In this document: in pieces, positions 8,489 through 17,196 of the stretch
Numbering within the stretch: position 1 is the first letter of the stretch
How the letters are laid out: the number at the start of each line of letters is the position of its first letter
NCBI RefSeq assembly: GCF_009905435.1
Contig: NZ_JAAAMT010000005.1
Coordinates: 62,001-126,000, forward strand
DNA length: 64,000 bases
Origin: Pseudomonas sp. R5(2019)
GTDB taxonomy: Bacteria > Pseudomonadota > Gammaproteobacteria > Pseudomonadales > Pseudomonadaceae
Direction of reading: 5' to 3'
Translations under genes and position numbers: made by a program
The notes under the pieces: generated by a model
Told to the model about the DNA's origin: nothing
The model's input: the letters and a program-made list of their open reading frames with translations, nothing else
Databases searched by the model: none

Positions 8489-9001
8489 TTACTTGTACTT
8501 GCGTGTTTTAATCTGCTGGATAAGGCTCTGACGGGCCTTGTCGTCGCTAGGGGATGGGTTGGTATTGCTGGCGTTACTGGCAGCCTTGGCGGGCCTTGTA
8601 GCGGGGTTGGCTAGCTTATTCTGACGGGCTTCTAGTAGTGCCTCTAACTCTGCACGGGAGACGCCTCGCTTTGCAGCTTCTGACTCCATGAACAAGTCCA
8701 GCTCAGCCTTAACTTTAACTACCTTAACTTTAGCCGCTGCTTGAGCTTGAGCGGCCTTGGCAACGGCTGCCTGTGCTGCCTTGATCTTTGACTCTTGTTT
8801 CAACTTCCTAAAGTCGAGCAAGTCACTGAGAGTTGTAATCATCCCGGCTGGGAGAACATGGTCCTCTAATGAGTTAAGGTAGTTGAGTTCAGTCTCTGTC
8901 ACTTCAACGAAGTCGTAGCTGGCTGATTCCCGTGGATGATGTACAAGCCCCATGATGGCGCCGTTGCTCTTATCAACTTCCAGATAGATGCGGTCAGTCA
9001 T
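8489..9001 (-). CDS. Hypothetical element protein, coiled-coil rich
   Basis: This is a 170-aa protein of unknown family. Residues 1-60 look globular (MTDRIYLEVDKSNGAIMGLV). Residues 65-120 form an Ala/Lys-rich predicted coiled coil, and the tail (130-170) is low-complexity, rich in Ala, Asn and Ser, and ends in basic residues. It overlaps the upstream 82-aa gene by ATGA and has AAGGAG before the ATG. A structural or DNA-bridging role would suit the shape, but nothing in the sequence proves it. Confidence 0.7.
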   Translation of the reverse strand: MTDRIYLEVDKSNGAIMGLVHHPRESASYDFVEVTETELNYLNSLEDHVLPAGMITTLSDLLDFRKLKQESKIKAAQAAVAKAAQAQAAAKVKVVKVKAELDLFMESEAAKRGVSRAELEALLEARQNKLANPATRPAKAASNASNTNPSPSDDKARQSLIQQIKTRKYK

Positions 9002-9246
9002 TGTGGTTGCAACTCCTTTCTATCGCCAACAGTCTGAAAACGGCGATCAGCATTAATGTACCGTCTAAAGATTTTCAACTCTGAGAGCAGTGGTTTGATG
9101 TTTGGCCACACTTTCCGCCAAGAATTGAAGAAAATCCAATCGTCGTCCAGCTCGCGCAGATAGTGGAAGTTTACTGGGTCAAGCTTTCCTCCAGTTAGCT
9201 GAGTAATCTCGCCAGTGGAAGGATTAATTTCGTGGTAGAAGTTCAT
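8998..9246 (-). CDS. Small hypothetical element protein
   Basis: This 82-aa protein is of unknown family (MNFYHEINPSTGEITQLTGG at the start), rich in aromatic residues (WIFFNSWRKVWP) with a basic C-terminal part. The segment NPSTGEI resembles the opening DKSNGAI of the 170-aa product, both near the N-terminus, so the two may share a short strand-turn motif. ATGA-type overlaps on both sides place it firmly in the operon. Confidence 0.65.
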   Translation of the reverse strand: MNFYHEINPSTGEITQLTGGKLDPVNFHYLRELDDDWIFFNSWRKVWPNIKPLLSELKIFRRYINADRRFQTVGDRKELQPQ

Positions 9247-9455
9247 GCTGCTGTAGTCTCTTGTGGGGATGGTTGTTGTGCTTCCTGAGCAAGGAACTCT
9301 TTCTCAAGTTGCTCGGGAGTTGCTTTGCTGTTGCTTGCTCTCCAATTGCGAGTCTGGCAAACATGGCTGCACCAGCGGGATCTGTGAGAGCGGCTGTAGT
9401 AAGTACTTCCGCAGTGATCACAGGCTTTTCTTTTCAATGGGTAACGCTTCGACAT
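9243..9455 (-). CDS. Small zinc-binding-motif protein, first gene of the element operon
   Basis: This 70-aa protein has a basic N-terminus and C12-x2-C15-x13-C29-x3-C33 (CDHCGSTYY...WCSHVC), a compact four-cysteine module likely to bind zinc. A Gln/Pro/Ala-rich tail follows. The same C-x2-C...C-x3-C arrangement opens the 520-aa protein at the far end of the cluster. GGAG 6 bases upstream of the ATG supports the start. It could be a nucleic-acid-binding regulator; no family is recognised with confidence. Confidence 0.7.
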   Translation of the reverse strand: MSKRYPLKRKACDHCGSTYYSRSHRSRWCSHVCQTRNWRASNSKATPEQLEKEFLAQEAQQPSPQETTAA

Positions 9456-9546
9456 AGTTGTCTCCGAGTGTGTAGATGCTTATCGAACGCCAAAGAAAAC
9501 CCGCAAATCCATGTAGGACTTCGGGGAAGTTAGCGTTCAGGTTGTT

Positions 9547-9582
9547 CGCACTAGGGTAGTGCGGGGATGCTGCAATGCAGCA
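9547..9582. repeat. Two adjacent perfect dyads in the operon leader
   Basis: CGCACTA-GGG-TAGTGCG (9547-9563) and TGCTGCA-A-TGCAGCA (9568-9582) are perfect 7-bp inverted repeats four bases apart. They lie in the leader of the minus-strand operon and may be RNA hairpins or operators for one of the RHH-like proteins. Confidence 0.55.
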
Positions 9583-9845
9583 AATCTAGAAATTAGTGGC
9601 CGTTATCGCTGCACCTACGGCGGAGGTTACTTTGAGATGCAAGGTCCAATATGCCAAAGCCTTGATCATCCAGTACAGCTGTCTTCTTGCAGAACTTGCC
9701 GATCTTCTGCTCTTGGACCGACAACAACGGATATGCAACACAATTGGAAAGGAAGGGTCCGGACTATGTTGCAGCAGTTGGGGAAACTTGGAAGGGGAGT
9801 TGCACTTGGTAGTGCTGGGGGAAGTTGTACTTATTCAGAGTACCT

Positions 9846-9873
9846 ATTCTACACACTTTATTGGTTTTGTCAA
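9846..9873 (-). promoter_or_regulatory. Strong sigma70-type promoter of the element operon
   Basis: On the minus strand TTGACA (9873-9868) and TAGAAT (9851-9846) are separated by 16 bp, close to consensus. A second CTTGAC lies about 20 bp further upstream. Transcription would start near 9839, giving a leader of about 385 nt before the first gene at 9455. Confidence 0.6.
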
Positions 9874-10037
9874 GCACTTTCAGAGTGTAAAGTCAAGACT
9901 TTTGTGATGAGCGGTAGTTTCTTGCTGCGTTCCTGCGTGAAATCTGTAGCACTCAGGCCCACGCGGACGGCCACATTTCAACGTAGAGCGCGGCGTACAA
10001 GCTAGGGAGATTGTTTGAATTTGGTGGATAGGTACAC

Positions 10038-10045
10038 AACCTGCT
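10038..10045 (+). repeat. attR core (direct repeat AACCTGCT)
   Basis: Right copy of the 8-bp repeat. The element-side half site to its left has TTGGTG at 10021-10026, the inverted match of CACCAA at 2852-2857 on the left end. To its right comM resumes with TTCAGTGG, encoding F-S-G at the start of the Walker A loop. Confidence 0.85.
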
Positions 10046-10898
10046 TTTCAGTGGCCCACCCGGTACCGGCAAGACACTGCTTGCCAGCCGCCTGCCCGGC
10101 CTGCTGCCACCGCTGGACGAGCGCGAGGCGCTTGAGGTGGCGGCGATTCATTCGGTGGCCAGCCATGTACCCCTCGACAGCTGGCCACAACGGCCCTTTC
10201 GTCACCCCCACCATTCTGCTTCGGGTGCCGCACTGGTCGGCGGCGGCAGCCGTCCGCAGCCCGGGGAAATCACGCTCGCCCATCACGGTGTGCTTTTTCT
10301 GGATGAGTTGCCTGAGTTCGATCGCAAGGTGCTGGAAGTACTACGCGAGCCGCTGGAGTCTGGGGAAATCGTGATTGCCAGGGCACGGGACAAGGTTCGC
10401 TTCCCGGCCCGCTTTCAGCTGGTGGCCGCGATGAATCCCTGCCCTTGCGGCTATCTGGGCGATGCCACCAGCCGCTGTCGTTGTGGCAGCGATCAGATCC
10501 AGCGCTACCGCAACAAGCTCTCCGGTCCCTTGCTCGACCGCATCGACCTGCACCTGACCGTTGCCCGTGAAGCCACCGCCCTGAGCCCACCCACCGTGAG
10601 CGGTGACACCAGCGCCAACGCCGCCGCGCTGGTGGCCGAAGCCCGCGCTCGCCAGCACCAGCGCCAAGGCTGCGCCAATGCCTTCCTCGACCTGCCCGGC
10701 CTGCGCGCCCACTGCAGGCTCAGCCCCGAAGACGAGAAATGGCTGGAAACCGCCTGCGAGCGGCTGACCCTGTCACTGCGGGCGGCGCACCGGCTGTTGA
10801 AGGTCGCACGCACGCTCGCGGATCTTGAACATTGTGAAGCCATTGCCCGCGGTCATCTGGCCGAAGCGTTGCAGTACCGCCCCACCAGCCAGCAGTAA
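10046..10898 (+). pseudogene. comM: comM (yifB), 3' part, separated by the element
   Basis: This is the C-terminal part of ComM. It resumes with F-S-G-P-P-G-T-G-K-T (Walker A), then the AAA+ core with LFLDELPEF (Walker B region) and the zinc-like MNPCPCGYLGD segment. The C-terminal helical domain ends ALQYRPTSQQ. It is in frame with the 5' part when base 2834 is joined to 10046. Without excision the ATPase core has no native start, so ComM is inactive in the integrated state. Confidence 0.93.
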
Positions 10899-10929
10899 GC
10901 CGGCCGATTTTTCCAACAAGGACGTTCAA

Positions 10930-11646
10930 ATGTGCAATCGCCACACCCCGTCGAAGGAATCGACACCCCTCTCCCGTCGCCTGTTCCTCCAGTTGACCGG
11001 CATCACAACACTGGCCACCGCCCTGCCAACGTGGGCCGCTGCGCCAAAACCCCAAAACATTCTGAATCCTGACGAAGCGCTGGAGCGCCTTCTGGAAGGT
11101 AACGCCCGCTACCGCGCCGGGTTGACCAGGCGTTTTGACTTTCACGCCGAGCGCAGTGCCTTGAGCCTGGGGCAGAACCCGTTCGCCGCCATCCTCAGTT
11201 GTGCGGACTCGCGGGTCGCCCCGGAATACGCCTTCGATACGGCTCGCGGCGATGTGTTCGTGGTACGGGTGGCGGGCAATTTCCTGACGCCTGAAAGCCT
11301 CGGCAGCCTCGAATATGCCGTGATGGTGCTGGGCACGCCGCTGCTGATGGTGCTCGGCCATGACCGCTGCGGGGCTGTGGCGGCGGCGGTAAAAGCGGTC
11401 CAGGACGGGACCCGGTTCGAGGGGCAGATTCAGCTGTTGGCCGACCGGCTCACGCCTGCCGTAAAGCATTCGATGGCGGTGCCCGGCGATCTGCTCGATA
11501 ACGCCATTGCTCAAAATGTGCGCGATACGCTCAGGCAACTTCAGGAGCAGTCACCGCTGTTGGCCAAGGCCGTGGCCAAAGGCAGCTTGAAGATGGTCGC
11601 AGGCATTTACCGGCTTGAAGACGGCCATGTGGACCTCCTGCAATAG
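10930..11646 (+). CDS. Exported beta-class carbonic anhydrase
   Basis: This 238-aa enzyme interconverts CO2 and bicarbonate using zinc. Beta-class motifs are present: SCADSRVAPE (Cys and Asp-Arg dyad) and GHDRCGAV (His and Cys ligands). The N-terminus has a twin-arginine signal, SRRLFLQLTGITTLATALPTWAA, so the enzyme should be folded in the cytoplasm and exported through Tat to the periplasm. The ATG at 10930 follows AAGGACG; the frame is open further upstream but overlaps comM. No obvious operon partner. Confidence 0.92.
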   Translation: MCNRHTPSKESTPLSRRLFLQLTGITTLATALPTWAAAPKPQNILNPDEALERLLEGNARYRAGLTRRFDFHAERSALSLGQNPFAAILSCADSRVAPEYAFDTARGDVFVVRVAGNFLTPESLGSLEYAVMVLGTPLLMVLGHDRCGAVAAAVKAVQDGTRFEGQIQLLADRLTPAVKHSMAVPGDLLDNAIAQNVRDTLRQLQEQSPLLAKAVAKGSLKMVAGIYRLEDGHVDLLQ

Positions 11647-11771
11647 CTGCCAACAGTCAGGCTCGATAACGCTATTCTCCCTGTCAGGGCCACCAGCCGC
11701 GGCGTTATTGACGATTCGTGTTACGTATCAATGTAGTACGTACCACAGTACTAAATCGATACGAGGATTTC

Positions 11772-13205
11772 ATGCTCACCCTTATTCAAGACCACCCCTT
11801 GGCCATCGGTGCATGCCTGCTGATTCTGGATCTGCTGATCTGGCGCACTCTGCCCGACAGCCAAAAGCCCCTGCGAATCTTCGCCCGGCTACTGGCCTTC
11901 GTACTCTTCAGCTGGGTGTTGATCAGCGCGGGCATGAGCCCACTGCAACCGGCGCCCTGGGTCGATGATGTGGCGCGCAATTTGCTGGCGACGGTTTTGG
12001 AGATTTTCTGGTGGCTGTTTGCGGCACGCACGCTGACGGTGGTGCTGGGGCTGATACTGATTTCACGCAGTGGGCACACGGGCCGATTGCTTCAGGATGT
12101 GATGGGCGCGGTGATCTTCTTGATCGCTATTGTGGCCGCCGCTGCCTACGTGATGCAGCTGCCGGTCAAGGGCTTGCTGGCCACCTCCGGGGCGATGGCG
12201 ATCATTGTCGGTCTGGCGCTGCAGAGTACCCTCAGCGATGTGTTTTCCGGCATCGTGCTGAACACGACCAAGCCTTATCAGATCGATGACCTGATCTCCA
12301 TCGACGGCACCGAAGGCCGGGTCACCGATATCGACTGGCGCGCCACCCGCCTGCTGACCAGCAACGGCAGCATGGCGGTAATCCCCAACTCGGTGGCGGC
12401 CAAGGCGAAGATTCTCAACTTCAGCCGGCCGAGCAATATCCACGGCGTGTCGATCAGTGTGGTGGTGCCGACCCAGGTACGACCACGGCGGGTACTCGAT
12501 GCACTGGAAAAAGCCCTGCAAGGCACCAGCGCATTACTGACCGTGCCCAAGCCCAAGGCAAGCATCAAGGCCACCACGCTGGAGTCGACCGAGTACGAAG
12601 CCAGCGGTTTCGTCGCCAGCATGGACCAGAAGGGCAGCGTGCGTAATCACCTGTTTGACCTGGCTCACCGGCACCTGGAGGCCAGCGGCGTGGTCTGGAA
12701 TGCCGACTTCGCCACCCGCCCCTGGACCCGCCAGCGTGGCGTCCTGGAAGACGTGAAGATCTTCCGCTCCCTGAGCACCGATGAAAAAGACCAACTCGCC
12801 CAGAACATGACCCCCATCGAATACGCGGCCGATCAGGTTATCCTCGGTGTGGGCGAGTCCGCCGAATACTTGCTGGTGATCGGCACCGGCGTGGTCTCAG
12901 CCTCGGTTCACAATGGCAGTGAACTGGTTGAAGCCGGGCGCATGGGCCCTGGGGAAGTTCTCGGCGCCGAGCACTTTGTCGAAGGTGATACATCGAACGT
13001 GGAATTCAGGACGCTGACCAGCTGCATCCTGTTCCGCATCGAGAAAGAGGCGGTTCGCAGTTGCCTGGATGAGCGCAGCGAAGTCAAAACCGCATTGACC
13101 AAGCTGCACCGCTTTCGTCAGCAGGCCAGCCAGTCGCTGCTGCTGCAAAAGCCTGCAGCCATCAAGAAAGCGGGTTTTCTCGACTGGCTGCAGCGCAAGG
13201 TTTAG
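11772..13205 (+). CDS. MscS-like mechanosensitive channel with cyclic-nucleotide-binding domain
   Basis: This 477-aa protein has four to five N-terminal membrane helices (residues 1-155), then the MscS pore and beta domain (LATSGAMAIIVGLALQSTLS, followed by IPNSVAAKAKILNFSRP). A C-terminal cNMP-binding fold lies at about 340-445 (IFRSLSTDEKDQLAQ, GEVLGAEHF). Such fusions form ligand-modulated channels in the inner membrane. The ATG at 11772 has GAGGAT upstream and was preferred to one 18 codons earlier. The gene is convergent with amaA, overlapping its stop by 4 bp. Confidence 0.9.
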   Translation: MLTLIQDHPLAIGACLLILDLLIWRTLPDSQKPLRIFARLLAFVLFSWVLISAGMSPLQPAPWVDDVARNLLATVLEIFWWLFAARTLTVVLGLILISRSGHTGRLLQDVMGAVIFLIAIVAAAAYVMQLPVKGLLATSGAMAIIVGLALQSTLSDVFSGIVLNTTKPYQIDDLISIDGTEGRVTDIDWRATRLLTSNGSMAVIPNSVAAKAKILNFSRPSNIHGVSISVVVPTQVRPRRVLDALEKALQGTSALLTVPKPKASIKATTLESTEYEASGFVASMDQKGSVRNHLFDLAHRHLEASGVVWNADFATRPWTRQRGVLEDVKIFRSLSTDEKDQLAQNMTPIEYAADQVILGVGESAEYLLVIGTGVVSASVHNGSELVEAGRMGPGEVLGAEHFVEGDTSNVEFRTLTSCILFRIEKEAVRSCLDERSEVKTALTKLHRFRQQASQSLLLQKPAAIKKAGFLDWLQRKV

Positions 13206-14488
13206 AGCACGACGCGCAAGCACTGCCCGGCGTGATAGAGCGAGAACCCGGTTTCATAGAAACCGGTCCGCAGAGAGGCCACTGATACCGGCTTCATCGG
13301 CGAAAACGGGATTGGCAGATCGTCCGGCTTGTCTTCGATCAAGTAGCGCGCAAAGGCTTTGCCGATCACGGTGCCGGTGGTGTTGCCGCGGCCGTTGTAG
13401 CCGGTGACCGCAACAATGCCCGGGGCCGGCTCGAACAAGCGCATCAGGTGATCGGGGGTGAAGTCGATGCAGCCGGTCCAGTGCATTTCCCAGTCGACCT
13501 TGCCCAACTGCGGGAAATAGTGGTTCTGGATCCGGTCGGCCCAGCTGCGGATAAACCAGGTCGGCTTGTTATCGACCCGGCCCAGGCTGCCCAGCAACAG
13601 GCGGCCCTGATCGTCACGGCGAATGCTGCTGAGCACCGTGCGCGTATCCCACGAGCCCTGGCCGTGCTTGAGCACATTATCCGCCGCCGCACCGGTCAGG
13701 GGCCTGGAGGCGACCTGATAGTAGTAACCACGGAAAAAGTTGCGCTGCAGGTCGGTCCAGTCGCCTTCGGTGTAGGCGCCGGTGGAGATCACCACTTTGT
13801 CGGCCAGCACGTTGCCTTGAGCGGTTGCCACCTGCCAGCTCGCGCCTTGGCGCTGCAAGCCGGTCACGGCCGACTGCTGATAGATCCGGCCACCGAGGCG
13901 AGTGACGGCAGCGGCCAGGCCCAGCGTATAGGCCATGGGGTTGATCGTGCCGGCGCGGCGGTCGAGCAGCGCGGCGGAGATTTTGTCGGTGCCGCAGTAT
14001 TCCTGACAGAGGGCACCGGTGAGCAATTCCACGTCGGCGCCACGGCGGCTCCACTGCTCATGGCGAGCCTTCAGGTCGGCCAGGCCATTGGCGTTGTGGG
14101 CCATATGCAGCGTGCCCTTGTTGTGCGCCTGGCAATCGATGCCCAGGCGCTCAATCATGGCGAAGACTTCTGCCGGGGCTTCACCCAGCAGCTTGTTCAA
14201 ACGACTGCCCTGGGCCTGGCCCAGGGTTGCCTCGACATCGTCAGGACGAATCCAGGTGCCGGCGTTGACCAGCCCGACGTTGCGGCCCGAACCGCCATGA
14301 CCCAGCTTCCAGGCCTCCAGCAATACGACGCTTTTGCCCTGTTCCAGCAAATGGATCGCAGTGGACAAGCCGGTGATGCCACCGCCAATCACGCACACGT
14401 CAGCCTTTTGCGCTGACTTGAGCACCTCCACGGTCGCCGGGGCCGGCGTTACGTATTCCCACAGACACTCTCGACGCAATTCAGTCAT
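13202..14488 (-). CDS. amaA: L-pipecolate oxidase (FAD-dependent)
   Basis: This 428-aa DAO-family flavoenzyme has the dinucleotide-binding motif VCVIGGGITGLSTA at about 31-44 and the GHGGSGRNVG segment. AmaA oxidises L-pipecolate, from D-lysine catabolism, to piperideine-6-carboxylate. The assignment rests on the adjacent amaB, divergent LysR and hglS, the arrangement known from Pseudomonas putida. A glutamylpolyamine oxidase-type enzyme is the alternative on sequence alone. It lies 90 bp downstream of amaB on the same strand, so it probably belongs to the same operon. Confidence 0.85.
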   Translation of the reverse strand: MTELRRECLWEYVTPAPATVEVLKSAQKADVCVIGGGITGLSTAIHLLEQGKSVVLLEAWKLGHGGSGRNVGLVNAGTWIRPDDVEATLGQAQGSRLNKLLGEAPAEVFAMIERLGIDCQAHNKGTLHMAHNANGLADLKARHEQWSRRGADVELLTGALCQEYCGTDKISAALLDRRAGTINPMAYTLGLAAAVTRLGGRIYQQSAVTGLQRQGASWQVATAQGNVLADKVVISTGAYTEGDWTDLQRNFFRGYYYQVASRPLTGAAADNVLKHGQGSWDTRTVLSSIRRDDQGRLLLGSLGRVDNKPTWFIRSWADRIQNHYFPQLGKVDWEMHWTGCIDFTPDHLMRLFEPAPGIVAVTGYNGRGNTTGTVIGKAFARYLIEDKPDDLPIPFSPMKPVSVASLRTGFYETGFSLYHAGQCLRVVL

Positions 14489-14578
14489 GGCCTGTTCGGC
14501 TCCATCAAATCATTCTGTCTGCGCGGAGGCGGCGTCGGCCGCCCCCGCAGGGTCAAGCAACCACAGCTGAGCCGTACA

Positions 14579-16069
<1,491 letters not shown>

Positions 16070-16209
16070 TTTCTTCTCCTGCAGCCGATCAGTGGTTGAA
16101 ATTAGGGTGGGGATCAGTATTAATCCGATCACTACCCTGCAACAAACGACCTTTATTCAGCACATCATTCCTTGCGGTAATGATTTGCCCAGCGCACACC
16201 GAGCCCGAC
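16070..16209. promoter_or_regulatory. Divergent control region between amaB and its LysR regulator
   Basis: This 140-bp region between divergent genes is the expected place for LysR binding and both promoters. ATTAGGGTGGGGATCAGTATTAATC near 16102-16126 contains an ATTA...TAAT half-site pair consistent with a T-N11-A type LysR box. No promoter hexamers were assigned. Confidence 0.4.
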
Positions 16210-17118
16210 ATGTCCAAACGCCTGGTGCCATCCATGGCCGCCCTGCAGTGTTTCGAAGCCGCCGCCAGACACCTTAGCTTCACACGCGCCGCCGAGGAGC
16301 TTCACCTGACCCAAAGCGCGGTCAGTAAACAAGTCGCCACACTGGAAGAGATGCTCCGCCATCATCTGTTTCTGCGCATCCGTCGCCGGCTGCAGCTCAC
16401 CCCGGCCGGGGCGTTGTACCTGGCCGAGGTGAACAAGATCCTGACCCAGGTGGACATGTCCAGCCGCTACATCATGTCCTACGGCGCAGAGACGGAAGTC
16501 CTTAAGGTCGCCACCCAACCCAGCTTTGGTGTGCGTTGGCTGATCCCGCACCTCAAGGGTTTCGGCAAGCGCTACCCGAACATTCACCTGGACATCCGCA
16601 ACGAGATGGAGCCCTTCGCCCTGCTGCAAGCCAAGGCCGACGTGGTGTTCTTTTTCGGCCAGGGCACCTGGCCCGGCGCGACCTGTATCGAACTGTTCGG
16701 TGAGGAGATGGTTCCGGTCTGCGCCCCGGACCTGCTGCAGGGGCGCACGGTCAACAGCGCCGATGACCTTGCCGACCAGGTCCTGCTGCAGAGCACTTCG
16801 CGCCCCGAAGCCTGGCATGAATGGTTTCTGGAACAGGGCCTGCACTCGCAGCACAGCTACCACGGCCCGCGCTTCGACACCTTCTACATGTGCCTGAGCG
16901 CGGCCCAGTCCGGCTGCGGCATCGCGCTGGTGCCGCGCTATCTGGTGGAAAACGAACTGGCTGAAGGCAAGCTGATTATTCCCTGGCACCACGCCATGCG
17001 CAGTGGCGGCTCGCACTTTCTGGCGTTTTCCGAGCATGCGGCCGAAGTGCCCAAGGTTCGCAGCCTGGTGGACTGGATTCAGGAGCAGGTGGGCAAGGGT
17101 CCTGAAATTACGGAATGA
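16210..17118 (+). CDS. LysR-family regulator of the lysine catabolic genes
   Basis: This 302-aa GcvA-type LTTR has HTH residues at about 20-60 (FTRAAEELHLTQSAVSKQVA) and an effector domain from about 92. It is divergent from amaB and followed by hglS in the same direction, as in Pseudomonas putida. It therefore most likely controls aminoadipate/pipecolate catabolism. The ATG at 16210 gives the family N-terminus (MSKRLVPSMAALQCFEAAAR); an extended frame upstream was not used. Confidence 0.88.
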   Translation: MSKRLVPSMAALQCFEAAARHLSFTRAAEELHLTQSAVSKQVATLEEMLRHHLFLRIRRRLQLTPAGALYLAEVNKILTQVDMSSRYIMSYGAETEVLKVATQPSFGVRWLIPHLKGFGKRYPNIHLDIRNEMEPFALLQAKADVVFFFGQGTWPGATCIELFGEEMVPVCAPDLLQGRTVNSADDLADQVLLQSTSRPEAWHEWFLEQGLHSQHSYHGPRFDTFYMCLSAAQSGCGIALVPRYLVENELAEGKLIIPWHHAMRSGGSHFLAFSEHAAEVPKVRSLVDWIQEQVGKGPEITE

Positions 17119-17196
17119 CAGTCTGAGTTTTTTTCGCTTGCACGGGTGTGGCATTCCTCGCTTTCATAAAGACGCCCACCCGCCAGGAGTCTATCG

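Larger units (their letters stand above)
9456..10037. other. Non-coding right end of the element
   Basis: In about 580 bp no gene is supported. It holds the operon promoter, a long leader with the two dyads and an outer GAACGC/GCGTTC pair (9485-9490/9533-9538), and the attP half site. A plus-strand open frame at 9559-10005 has no start signals and an unnatural, Cys/Arg/Ser-rich product, so it was not accepted. Confidence 0.55.
2835..10045. mobile_element. 7.2-kb integrative element inserted in comM by a large serine integrase
   Basis: The element spans 7,211 bp between two copies of AACCTGCT (2827-2834 and 10038-10045) and precisely splits comM. The integrase gene reads inward from the left end, 42 bp from the junction. 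A small serine recombinase follows on the other strand, then a seven-gene minus-strand cluster of unknown function. No phage structural, replication, conjugation or resistance genes are recognisable. Base composition is lower in GC than in flanking genes, especially at the right end. It could be a satellite, an integrative mobilizable relic or a novel small island. The boundaries are firm because comM is restored in frame on removal. Confidence 0.9.

Noticed and set aside
9559..10005. 148-codon open frame at the element's right end
   Set aside because: The product is Cys/Arg/Ser-rich with no family features, has no ribosome binding site and lies opposite the operon leader.
16165..17154. 329-codon open frame antisense to the LysR regulator
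   Set aside because: It overlaps a clear GcvA-type regulator and has no domain or start support.
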